From contig JACRDC010000016.1 of assembly GCA_016218705.1 (NCBI GenBank), positions 1 through 48,812 of the forward strand: a stretch of 48,812 bases of DNA, read 5' to 3'. A program made the position numbers and the translations under genes. Every line of letters starts with the position of its first letter. Within the stretch, counting starts at the first letter, position 1. Below, one piece after another: positions 41,249 to 48,776 of the stretch. The notes under the pieces were generated by a model. The model was not told where the DNA came from. It made no database searches and saw only the letters and a list, made by a program, of their open reading frames with translations. The DNA is from Desulfarculus sp. (GTDB lineage: Bacteria > Desulfobacterota > Desulfarculia > Desulfarculales > Desulfarculaceae).

Positions 41249-41310
41249 CCTCCCCTGGCCACAGAAGATCGCTTCATACCCTGCCCAGGCCTGCTACCGA
41301 AGGAACCCGC

Positions 41311-41339
41311 TTGACTTAACCGCCCGCCCGGGCTAAAGT
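41311..41339 (+). promoter_or_regulatory. Sigma-70 promoter of the phosphodiesterase/APS kinase pair
   Basis: TTGACT, 17 bases, TAAAGT: strong match. Transcription would start near 41346, about 28 bases before GTG 41374. Confidence 0.7.
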
Positions 41340-41373
41340 TTATGCCAAATTGCCTTTGGTATGCGGGGGTTAA

Positions 41374-42732
41374 GTGGGACTACTCAAGCGGCTGTTGGGC
41401 AAAAGCCCTCAAATCGCCCGGCTGTTCGTCCTCAGCCTGGACGGCGTGCCCCACTCCCTGGTGCTGGGGGCGGTGAAAAGCGGGCTGATGCCCAACATGG
41501 GCCGGCTCTTGCGCGAGGGCGCCTGGGCGCGCATGAACTCGGTGCTGCCCGCCGTCTCCACCGTGGCCTGGGCCACCTACATGACCGGCGTAAACCCCGG
41601 CAAGCACGGCATCTACGGCTACGTGGAGCGCGAGCCCAACCCCTTCGGCGCCTACATCCCCACCGCCAAGGACCTGAAGGCCCCCACCCTGTGGGAGATG
41701 ATAAGCCGGGGCGGCAAGCGCCTGGGGGCCATGGGCGTGCCGCTCACCTACCCCCCCAAGCAGGTCAACGGCTTCATGGTAGGCTGCTTCCTCTCCCCCG
41801 ACCTGGGCAAGGCCACCTTCCCCGTGGACCTGGCCACCCGCCTGGTGGAGATGGAGTACAAGATAGACGCCGACCTCTCCCTGGCCCGCCAGGACATGGG
41901 CGCCTTTCTGGAGGACCTCAACCACGCCATGGAGCGGCGCTTCGCCGCGGCCTTCAAGCTGATGGCCAGCGAGCCCTGGGAGTTCTTCCAACTGCACGTC
42001 ATGGACACCGACCGCCTCAACCACTTCCTGTGGGGCTCCTGGCAGGACGGCGCCGAGGGCCTGGCCGGCGAGTTCGAGGCCTTCTACCACCGGCTGGACT
42101 CCTACATCGGCGAGCTGGTGCAGAACTTGCCCCCCGAGTGCCGCCTGGCCATCCTCTCCGACCACGGCTTCACCCGCAGCCAGGCCCACGTGCAGATCAA
42201 CCACTGGCTGGAAAAAAACGGCTACCTGCTCTTCGGCCGGGGCAAGAAGGAATTCATGAACCTGCACCCCGAAACCAAGGCCTACAGCCTGGTGCCGGGG
42301 CGGGTGTACATCAACTTGGAGGGGCGCGAGGAAAAGGGCCGCGTGGGCCGGGGCAAGCCCGCCGAGGACCTGCGCCAGGAGTTGCTGCACCGCCTGGGGG
42401 GCATCAAGCACCCCGAGAGCGGCCAGCCCCTCATCCGCCGGGTCTACAAGCGCGAGGAGATCTACGCCGGCCCCCAATTGGCCAAGGCCGCCGACCTCAT
42501 CATAGACCCCATGCCCGGCTGCGAGCTCAAGGCCAACTGGGACGCCCCGGGGCTGTTGGCCCCGCCCGACCTGAGCGGTGCCCACACCTACGACGACGCC
42601 TTCTTCTACCTGCAAGGGGCCAAGTCCCTGCCCGAGGACAACAGCTTCTCCCTAATGGACATGGCCCCCACCCTGCTCGGCCTCCTGGGGGTGCAGCCCC
42701 CCCCGGGCCTGGACGGGCAAAACCTGCTATGA
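41374..42732 (+). CDS. Alkaline-phosphatase-superfamily phosphodiesterase
   Basis: 452 aa. Type I phosphodiesterase/nucleotide pyrophosphatase fold: LFVLSLDGVP (metal Asp), LPAVSTVAWATYMTGVNPGKHGIYGY (Ser/Thr nucleophile region and the HG that follows), VMDTDRLNHFLW (Asp/His), ILSDHGF (Asp/His) and GAHTYDDAFF (His) supply the two-metal site. No signal peptide, so it is cytosolic. The substrate could be a phosphodiester, phosphonate or sulfate ester. GTG 41374 with GGGGG upstream is the start; its stop overlaps the APS kinase start (ATGA). Confidence 0.87.
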   Translation: MGLLKRLLGKSPQIARLFVLSLDGVPHSLVLGAVKSGLMPNMGRLLREGAWARMNSVLPAVSTVAWATYMTGVNPGKHGIYGYVEREPNPFGAYIPTAKDLKAPTLWEMISRGGKRLGAMGVPLTYPPKQVNGFMVGCFLSPDLGKATFPVDLATRLVEMEYKIDADLSLARQDMGAFLEDLNHAMERRFAAAFKLMASEPWEFFQLHVMDTDRLNHFLWGSWQDGAEGLAGEFEAFYHRLDSYIGELVQNLPPECRLAILSDHGFTRSQAHVQINHWLEKNGYLLFGRGKKEFMNLHPETKAYSLVPGRVYINLEGREEKGRVGRGKPAEDLRQELLHRLGGIKHPESGQPLIRRVYKREEIYAGPQLAKAADLIIDPMPGCELKANWDAPGLLAPPDLSGAHTYDDAFFYLQGAKSLPEDNSFSLMDMAPTLLGLLGVQPPPGLDGQNLL

Positions 42733-43355
42733 CCAGGGCCTTCACGATCTGGCTCACCGGCCGGCCCAGGGCCGGCAAGACCACCCTGGGCGGCCTCTTG
42801 TGCCGGGCGCTGACCGACCTGGGCCTGGCCGCCGAATACCTGGATGGCGACGAGTTGCGCCGGGCGTTGTCGCCAGGCCTGGGCTTCTCGGCCCAGGAGC
42901 GGCGCAGCCACGCCCTGCGCGCGGCCTACTTGGCCGGCATGCTCAACCGCCACGGCGTGATCTGCGTGGTGGGGCTCATCAGCCCCCAGGCCGAGGCCCG
43001 CCGCGAGGCGCGCCGCCAGTTGGGCGAGTTCGTGGAGGTCTACCTGGACTGCCCCCTGGAGCAGGCCATCAACCGCGACCAGACGGGCCTGTACCAGAAG
43101 GCCCTGGCCGGCCAGATCAAGAACCTCACCGGCCTGGACGACCCCTACGAACCGCCTCAAGACCCGGAGCTGCATCTGCACACCCACCGCCAGGGGCCGC
43201 GCGAATGCCTGGAGGCCATCTTCGGCTTCCTGGACCAGGCCGGGCTGCTGCCGGCCCTGGGGGCCCGCGCCGATTCTGGCCAGGCGGCCGAGGTCTACAG
43301 CCCCGCCGAGGAGCGCCAGATCAAACAGCGGCTCAGGGCCTTGGGCTATTTGTAA
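42729..43355 (+). CDS. APS kinase-like protein (CysC family)
   Basis: 208 aa. P-loop is GRPRAGKTT instead of the common GLSGAGKST. YLDGDELRRAL, GFSAQERRSHALRAAYLAGML and YQKALAGQIKNLTGLDDPYEPPQDPELHL match CysC, which phosphorylates adenylyl sulfate to PAPS. In sulfate reducers PAPS is not needed for dissimilation, so a sulfotransferase or sulfated product elsewhere is implied. The FSxxDRxxNxRR substrate motif is altered (QERRSHALR), so specificity may differ. Overlaps the phosphodiesterase. The following 43356-43448 has a GC hairpin (GGCCGC/GCGGCC) but no adjacent T-run. Confidence 0.85.
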   Translation: MTRAFTIWLTGRPRAGKTTLGGLLCRALTDLGLAAEYLDGDELRRALSPGLGFSAQERRSHALRAAYLAGMLNRHGVICVVGLISPQAEARREARRQLGEFVEVYLDCPLEQAINRDQTGLYQKALAGQIKNLTGLDDPYEPPQDPELHLHTHRQGPRECLEAIFGFLDQAGLLPALGARADSGQAAEVYSPAEERQIKQRLRALGYL

Positions 43356-43448
43356 GGTTTAGGCCGCGGCCCCGCCCGGCGGCCCTGGAGGCTTTACTCT
43401 TTCGCGTTTTTTCCACGGCGCGCCCCGCGCCCGGGAGGCAGATGATCC

Positions 43449-44168
43449 ATGGCCAGGAGGCATCAACGCTTGAGCGCGGCCCTGGGGGCCTTCCTGTTGC
43501 TGGCGGCCTTGACGGCTGGGTGCGGCCCCTCGCCCGACCCGCCGCCGCCGCCGGGCCTGGTGGACAGTAGCCTGGAGATGGCCCTATGGAAGGCCGCCCA
43601 GGCCTGCGATCCCCCCACCCTGCGCAACCTGCTCTCGGCCGGCGCCCAGGTGAACACCTGGAAGGGACCGGCCAAGACCACGCCCCTGATGGAGGCGGTG
43701 CGCACCTACGGCGAGGCCTGCCCCCGCCAGAACGTGGAGATACTCCTGGCCGCCGGCGCCCTGCCCAACGCCCGCGACCTCTTGGGCAACACCGCTCTGC
43801 ACTACCTGCAACGCACCGAGTGCATCGGCATCTACCAGGAGATGGTGGTGCTGCTCTTGGCCAGCGGCGCCGACCCCACCATCCACAACAAGGACTGCCA
43901 GACCCCCATGATGGTGGCCACCAAGCAGGGCTGCCAGGAGAAGGTGGCCATCCTGGCCGAGGCCCTGCGCGCCCGCAACGCCCAGGGGCTCACCCCCTCG
44001 CCCAAGCCCGAGGAGTGCCTCAAGAAGGAGCGCGAGGAGCGCGAGAAGCGCAAGGCCCTGGGCCTGCCGCCGGTGGACGAGGTGCAGCCCGGCGAGTTCC
44101 CGCCGGCCGAGCCCCCGGCCCCGGGCCAGCCCCAGGCCGCGCCGCCGGCCAGCCCGCCGGGCCAATAG
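43449..44168 (+). CDS. Ankyrin-repeat lipoprotein
   Basis: 239 aa. Signal peptide with lipobox LTAGC (Cys25) and Gly at +2, so likely outer-membrane anchored. Ankyrin repeats follow: ALWKAAQACDPPTLRNLLSAGAQVNTW, TTPLMEAVRTYGEACPRQNVEILLAAGALPNARD, GNTALHYLQ and EMVVLLLASGADPTIHNKDCQTPMMVAT. The tail (about 175-239) is Lys/Glu-rich then Pro/Ala-rich, likely a periplasmic spacer. Acts in protein binding; partner unknown. Confidence 0.85.
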   Translation: MARRHQRLSAALGAFLLLAALTAGCGPSPDPPPPPGLVDSSLEMALWKAAQACDPPTLRNLLSAGAQVNTWKGPAKTTPLMEAVRTYGEACPRQNVEILLAAGALPNARDLLGNTALHYLQRTECIGIYQEMVVLLLASGADPTIHNKDCQTPMMVATKQGCQEKVAILAEALRARNAQGLTPSPKPEECLKKEREEREKRKALGLPPVDEVQPGEFPPAEPPAPGQPQAAPPASPPGQ

Positions 44169-44176
44169 AATAGGCC

Positions 44177-45070
44177 ATGAAGGAAAACGAGCAAGCCCAG
44201 CAAGCGCTGGCCCGAATCCTGGCCGAAGGTATAACCCATGGCGACGCCCTGGAGTTGCTGCCCCGTCTGCCGCGAGGCGGCATAGACCTCTTTTTCACCA
44301 GCCCACCCTATGCCGACGCCCGCTCCTACAGCCGCATCCACCCCGACAGCTACAAGGAGTGGTTTCTGCCCTTTGCCCGGGAAATGTATGGGGCTACCAG
44401 TCAAACTGGCAGTCTGGTGCTGAACATCAAGAACCGGGTGGCCAACAACGGGCCGCTAAAGGGCCAGAGACACCCCTATGTCTATGAACTGGTCCTGGCC
44501 TTACAGCATATCGGCTGGCGCTGGATAGAGACCTACATCTGGGCCAAGCCCAACGCCGTGCCCGGCCGCTTCGGCCCCCGCACCAAGGACAGCTTCGAGT
44601 ACGTCTATCACTTTGCCCGGGGGGCCAAGCCCTATTTCGACCTTAACGCGGTCAGGGTGCCCTACAAGGCCGACCCCGCCGAGATCGCCCGGCGCAAGCT
44701 GGACCGGCTGGGCCGGCGCAACACCCAGGCCGGCTTTGGCCGCGACCGCACCAAGACCTACCTGCTGGGTGGCGCCGACCCCGGCAACGTGGTTTCCGTC
44801 CCCCAGACCTACAACCAGTACAAGGGCGTGGCCCACACGGCGGCCATGCCCGAGGGTCTGGCCGAGTTCTTTGTCAAAGCCTTCAGCCCGGCTGGTGGCG
44901 TGGTCATTGATCCCTTCGCCGGCAGCGGCACCACCGTGGTGGTGGCCCGCCGCCTGGGGCGCAGGGCCGGCGGCTTCGAGATTCACGAGCACTTCATCCA
45001 GGTGGCCCGCCAGCGCATCGCCCAGGATGTGGCCGAGGATGTGCCTGGCTTCCTGTCCCAGGCCGGCTAG
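44177..45070 (+). CDS. DNA methyltransferase (beta class, TSPPY)
   Basis: 297 aa. FFTSPPYADARSYSR (motif IV) comes before DPFAGSGTTVVVARRLGRRAGGFEIHEHFIQVARQRI (motif I and X-side), the beta-class order. TSPPY is more common in N4-cytosine than N6-adenine enzymes. The 60-250 stretch contains the target-recognition part. Starts eight bases after the lipoprotein gene. GC is slightly below that of neighbours. It pairs with the next gene as the modification half of a second restriction-modification system. Confidence 0.92.
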   Translation: MKENEQAQQALARILAEGITHGDALELLPRLPRGGIDLFFTSPPYADARSYSRIHPDSYKEWFLPFAREMYGATSQTGSLVLNIKNRVANNGPLKGQRHPYVYELVLALQHIGWRWIETYIWAKPNAVPGRFGPRTKDSFEYVYHFARGAKPYFDLNAVRVPYKADPAEIARRKLDRLGRRNTQAGFGRDRTKTYLLGGADPGNVVSVPQTYNQYKGVAHTAAMPEGLAEFFVKAFSPAGGVVIDPFAGSGTTVVVARRLGRRAGGFEIHEHFIQVARQRIAQDVAEDVPGFLSQAG

Positions 45071-45074
45071 CCCC

Positions 45075-46175
45075 ATGCCAACCGTAGAAGAGACCATCAC
45101 CAGAATTATCGAGGCCTCCACCTGGGACCAGCGCATAGCCCAGATTCGCCTCGTTCCCCATAACCACGGTACCAACGAACACCAGCAAATATACGCCGCC
45201 GTGGCGCGCTCATTGTATGTGCCGCACCTGAGCCCAGATTTCGCCTATATCCACCAGCCACCCTTCTACGGCGCTGAATATTTCCAGCGGGTATACCGCG
45301 CCGCACATCAGGCGACGCAGGGGTTCAGCAGGGTCAGCGAAAATGACTTGGCCAAAGTAATCGAGGATGACCCCCGTACACTGCTGGTATTCCGCACCAT
45401 CATGGGCCTGACCAAGGAGGAGTTTGCCCACGCCACCAAATTGGCCGCCGAAGTCATGGGCCTTTCAGCCCTGACCGGCTCCAAGGTGGATTCCATGGAA
45501 AGAAAGGGCACAACCGTTACCAGGCAGCAGGCCCGTCTTACCGCCAAAACCCTGAGCCAAATCATTGATGGCAGCCTGTTTGGCACCCCTCCCGGCGATC
45601 TTTTCAGCAAGCAGGCCAAGCCTGACACCCAGGAAGGCTGGAACAGCGTGCGGCGCTTGGCCGCCGAGGGCGTGCCCTTCTCCATGTTTTTGCACCAACG
45701 TCATTACGGAGGGGCCTTTCGCCAAGTGCTGGACGCCACTTCCACCCTGCGCGGCGACCTCATAGAGGACGCCGTGGAGGCCTTGTTCAAGGAAAACGGC
45801 GTGCCCTACCTCCGCACCGGCAGCCACAATCAGGGCGAAATCGCCGAGCGCTTCGAGGTCAGGGTCACGCCCGCCCCTGACTTCGTGGTCTTCGATCCGG
45901 CAGGGGCACTTAAGGGCATGCTGGAATGCAAGGGGACCAACGACGGCGGCACGGCCCGCGACAAGGCCATGCGCTTCGAGCGGCTGCGGCAAGAGTCCGT
46001 TCGTCTGGGCGGCGTTCCACTGATCGCGGTGCTGGGCGGCCTGGGCTGGAAGCGGGTCAACGACACCCTGGGGCCGGTGGTGCGCGACACCGAAGGCCGC
46101 GTGTTCACTATATCTACGCTCGCCGAGATGCTGGAAGTAACGCCTTTCCCCTTCTTGACGGGTCTACAAAGCTAG
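45075..46175 (+). CDS. HTH-containing PD-(D/E)XK endonuclease of the second R-M system
   Basis: 366 aa, four bases after the methyltransferase. Residues about 225-290 hold a PD-(D/E)XK core: GDLIEDAVEALFKENGVPYL, then APDF (Asp269) and, 14 residues on, ECK (Glu284, Lys286), with FVVFDPAG and GTNDGGTARDKAMRF. Residues about 105-165 (GLTKEEFAHATKLAAEVMGLSALTGSKVDSMERKGTTV) resemble an Xre-type helix-turn-helix, so it may also bind its own promoter. The N-terminal HQQIYAAVARSLYVPHLSPDFAYIHQ is unfamiliar. I recognise no named restriction enzyme. The gene is complete and less GC-rich than the genome. Confidence 0.8.
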   Translation: MPTVEETITRIIEASTWDQRIAQIRLVPHNHGTNEHQQIYAAVARSLYVPHLSPDFAYIHQPPFYGAEYFQRVYRAAHQATQGFSRVSENDLAKVIEDDPRTLLVFRTIMGLTKEEFAHATKLAAEVMGLSALTGSKVDSMERKGTTVTRQQARLTAKTLSQIIDGSLFGTPPGDLFSKQAKPDTQEGWNSVRRLAAEGVPFSMFLHQRHYGGAFRQVLDATSTLRGDLIEDAVEALFKENGVPYLRTGSHNQGEIAERFEVRVTPAPDFVVFDPAGALKGMLECKGTNDGGTARDKAMRFERLRQESVRLGGVPLIAVLGGLGWKRVNDTLGPVVRDTEGRVFTISTLAEMLEVTPFPFLTGLQS

Positions 46176-46201
46176 TCACCTCGGCAATCGCCAAATAGCA
46201 A

Positions 46202-46227
46202 AAGGGCGAGGCCAACGCCCCGCCCTT
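46202..46227 (-). terminator. Terminator of the SDR-GNAT operon
   Basis: AAGGGCG (46202-46208) and CGCCCTT (46221-46227) pair; read on the minus strand the stem is followed by TTTT. It lies 35 bases after the epimerase stop and also separates this operon from the convergent restriction gene. A degenerate copy of the dispersed repeat (GAGCCGCGGTAGGCGATAAT on the minus strand) sits in 46235-46255. Confidence 0.6.
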
Positions 46228-46261
46228 GCCATTATCGCCTACCGCGGCTCGTGGCCGGTAA

Positions 46262-47236
46262 CTAGGCCCCGCTACGGACGATGGGCCGGTAGAAGTCTAT
46301 GGTCTTCTTCAGGCCGTCCTCCAGGGAGGTAGTGGCCTGCCAGCCGATGACGTCCTTGATGCGGCTGACGTCGGGGATGCGCCGGGGGATGTCCTCGTAG
46401 GACTTGCCGAAGACCTCCAGGTGGGTCTGGTAGATCAGCTCGTTGCTGAACCCGCCCGCCTTCTTCATGGCCTGGGCCAGCTCCAGGATGCTGGTCTCGC
46501 GGTCAGAGCCGATGTTGAAGCACATGCCCAGGGCCTTGTCGCTCAGGGCTAGGTCCACCACGGCCTGGGCGGTGTCCTCGATGTAGGTGAAGCAGCGGGT
46601 CTGGCTGCCGTCGCCGTGCACCACCACCGGCTGGCCCTTGAGGAACTTCTCCAGGAAGATGGGGATGACCCGCCCCTGGCCCAGGTCGTCGCAGCGGGGG
46701 CCGTAGACGTTGAAGAATCGCATGATGACAAAGGGCAGTTCCTCCTGCTGGCCGTAGGCGTAGCAGTAGTGCTCGATCAAGGCCTTGCCCGTGGAGTAGC
46801 ACCAGCGGTTGATGTTGGGCGGCCCCAGCAGACGGTCGGCGTCCTCCTTCCAGGGCACGTGGGGGTTCTTGCCCAGCACCTCGCTGGTGGAGGCGAAGAC
46901 AAAGCGCTTGCCCTGGCGCGAGCAGCGGTCCAAGAGGCCCAGCGAGCCCTTTAGGTTGACGTTGAGCACGTTCAGGGGCTCGTTGACGTAGCGCTTGGGG
47001 TCGGCGATGGCCGCCAGGTGGATGACCACGTCGTTCTGGTCCACTAGGCGCTCCACCACGTCCTTGACCAGGACCGAGTCCTGCACGAACTTGAAGCGGC
47101 CCGAATCGAACAGGTGCTCCACCTTGAGGGAGGGGCCGTTGTCCAGGGCGGTCACCTGGTGGCCGCCAGCGATCAGGTATTCGCAGACGTAGGAGCCGAT
47201 GGAACCGGCCCCGCCCGTCACCAGGAAGCTTTTCAT
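46262..47236 (-). CDS. NAD-dependent epimerase/dehydratase (SDR)
   Basis: 324-aa extended SDR. FLVTGGAGSIGSYVCEYL (NAD loop), VIHLAAIADPKRYVNEP, FASTSEVLGKNPHVPWKEDADRL, and YSTGK as the YxxxK catalytic pair. FNVYGPRCDDLGQGRVIP and HGDGSQTRCFTYIED follow. The pattern is near UDP-glucuronate decarboxylases and ArnA-type dehydrogenases, so the product may be a pentose or 4-keto sugar. ATG 47236 with AAGGAGA upstream overlaps the GNAT stop (ATGA). It is a distant relative of the SDR at 29181, not a recent duplicate. Confidence 0.9.
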   Translation of the reverse strand: MKSFLVTGGAGSIGSYVCEYLIAGGHQVTALDNGPSLKVEHLFDSGRFKFVQDSVLVKDVVERLVDQNDVVIHLAAIADPKRYVNEPLNVLNVNLKGSLGLLDRCSRQGKRFVFASTSEVLGKNPHVPWKEDADRLLGPPNINRWCYSTGKALIEHYCYAYGQQEELPFVIMRFFNVYGPRCDDLGQGRVIPIFLEKFLKGQPVVVHGDGSQTRCFTYIEDTAQAVVDLALSDKALGMCFNIGSDRETSILELAQAMKKAGGFSNELIYQTHLEVFGKSYEDIPRRIPDVSRIKDVIGWQATTSLEDGLKKTIDFYRPIVRSGA

Positions 47237-48240
47237 GCCGTCTCCTTGTGCCCTGTTCTCCACAGGTGAAAGGTCATGTCGCTGTAAACCTGCCTGGCCC
47301 CCAGGCGCGACCAGGCCCGGATCACCGCGCCCTGGCTGAGCTTGGTGCGCACCCGCGCTTTGGTGGCCCCCTGGGCGGCCAGCCACTCCAGGCCGTGGCG
47401 CAAGAGCAGGTTGTAGAGCCCCCGGCCGCGCAGGCCGGGAGCAATGGCGTTGAGGTTCACCCAGCCGCAGCCCGCCGCCGGGCCGTCGCCTGGGGCGGGC
47501 TTCTTGAGGGTGATGAAACCCTGGGGCGTCCCGCCAGCCTCAAGCACCAATACCATGTCGGCCTGGCTGCCGCCGAAGCAATTGCCTAGCCAGCGCCGGT
47601 AAAGTTCAGGACACTGGTCCCGCATCACCGGGTCCAGGGCGAAGCGGTCGGCGTAGGAGTCCAGGTCGCAGAAGGCGGCCGCCGCCAGGTCCATGAGCGG
47701 CCCCTCGTCCGGCGGCCTCCAGGGGCGCACCGCCAGGCCCGCCGGAGTCTCCGGCCGGGCCAGGGGCCGGTCCTTGAGCTCCAGGAGCCACTCCACGCTC
47801 AGGTCGGCCAGGCCGAAGCCCGCCGCCTCCAGTACCCGGGCGGCCAGAAAATCCCGTGAGCCCACCCGGGCCACCAGCCCCTCCAGGCCCTCATGCCAGG
47901 CCTGGCCCAGCACCTGGGCCAAAAGCCGCTCGCCCTCTGCCTGGGCCTCGGGGCCGGGCCAGGGCTCCAGGTGGGCCAGGGGCGCCAGGCGGCCCATGGC
48001 CTTGCCGAATACCTGGCTATCGAAGGCCAAGGGCTCCAGGCCCATGAGCCATTGCCACCCGCCTTGGCGGCTGGCCGCCCACCAGCGGGCGTTTTCGCCG
48101 GCCTGGGCCAGCAAGGCCGCCGCCGCCCGCTCTCCGCCCCAGCCAGGCCAGGCCTCGGCCAGGAAGGGGCACTGCCCCAGGAAGGCCAGGACCTCCCGGG
48201 AGGCGCGGATGCTCTGCGCGTCCAGGCCGATTATCTGCAA
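47233..48240 (-). CDS. GNAT N-acetyltransferase (WecD-like, tandem fold)
   Basis: 335 aa with two GNAT-like halves. The C-terminal one (about 170-320) has FITLKKPA, VNLNAIAPGLRGRGLYNLLLRHGLEWLAAQGATKARVRT (acetyl-CoA pyrophosphate loop RGRG) and a YSDMTFHLWR strand. The N-terminal half (about 20-165) is degenerate. The pattern of an N-terminal degenerate domain plus active GNAT is that of WecD-type amino-sugar acetyltransferases. Start TTG 48240 follows GGGTGG. Together with the SDR it could make an N-acetylated amino sugar, but no aminotransferase is nearby. Confidence 0.82.
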   Translation of the reverse strand: MQIIGLDAQSIRASREVLAFLGQCPFLAEAWPGWGGERAAAALLAQAGENARWWAASRQGGWQWLMGLEPLAFDSQVFGKAMGRLAPLAHLEPWPGPEAQAEGERLLAQVLGQAWHEGLEGLVARVGSRDFLAARVLEAAGFGLADLSVEWLLELKDRPLARPETPAGLAVRPWRPPDEGPLMDLAAAAFCDLDSYADRFALDPVMRDQCPELYRRWLGNCFGGSQADMVLVLEAGGTPQGFITLKKPAPGDGPAAGCGWVNLNAIAPGLRGRGLYNLLLRHGLEWLAAQGATKARVRTKLSQGAVIRAWSRLGARQVYSDMTFHLWRTGHKETA

Positions 48241-48319
48241 CTAGCCACCCTTTGCTGGGTATTGACCCCAAGTTGCCCGGAATGCCTGAATTTACCCCAC
48301 CCTCACCCCCCGGTCAAGG

Positions 48320-48486
48320 TGGGGTGCCCCCCTCGGGGCATGGACGGGTCGGCCCGGTGCCCCGGGCTGGGCCATAGCGGGCCGGGCTCGGCTGTTGGCC
48401 TGGCAGGCCCTGATGGCTCCCGCCGCCGGGTTGCGGGATGAGCAAACCAATGGCCCGGTGCCCCGGGCTGGGCCACAACGGGCCGG
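48320..48486 (+). repeat. Cluster of the dispersed GC-rich repeat, copies D0, D and E
   Basis: D (48351-48385) and E (48452-48486) are 35-base direct repeats differing at two positions, 101 bases apart. D0 (about 48320-48352, with GGGGCATGGACGGGTCGG) is a degenerate copy. D also has GGCTCCCGCCGCCGGG downstream as in copies A and B. The flanking 48241-48319 has a CCCCACC/GGTGGGG hairpin and no gene. The 48487-48604 stretch contains an ATACG/CGTAT inverted repeat and a weak AAGAAA/TTTCTT stem-loop at about 48580-48603. Confidence 0.65.
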
Positions 48487-48604
48487 TTGGAGTTGTGGAT
48501 TAATACGCATTTCAGATCAGACGTATGGTTTTCTCGTCAGGTTTCCTCTGGGTACAGCCCTTACGGTATAGGCGGCCCAAGAAAGCCTAAGCGGTTTCTT
48601 TTTA

Positions 48605-48776
48605 TGTCCCGCTCAGCCGCCCGGCCATACTGGCTTTGCCGATGCGGGTGCCGGCGCGGGGTGGACTCTCCGCCCTGGCGTGGGCAGGGGCCGCAGGTAT
48701 CCCGTATTCTTTGCCGGGTTGGATCATAGCCGCCCCCTGCCGGTGCCCTAGGAATGGCCGGGCTAAGAGCGGGACA
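48605..48776. ncRNA. Long structured RNA candidate
   Basis: Three nested helices: 48605-48614 with 48767-48776 (10 bp), 48620-48628 with 48754-48762 (9 bp), and 48646-48661 with 48733-48748 (16 positions, one mismatch and three G-U pairs). The apex (48662-48732) has two small hairpins. A 17-against-5-base asymmetric bubble lies between the second and third helices. Total length is about 172 nt, with no codon bias in any frame. Size and bubble recall 6S RNA but I see none of its sequence motifs, so family and strand are unsettled. Confidence 0.5.

Noticed and set aside
48605-48776. 6S, tmRNA, RNase P or SRP RNA assignment
   Set aside because: No SRP GGAAGG-AGCAG loop, RNase P GAGGAAAGTCC or tmRNA tag-coding stretch found, and 6S motifs were not recognisable. 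Kept as an unnamed candidate.
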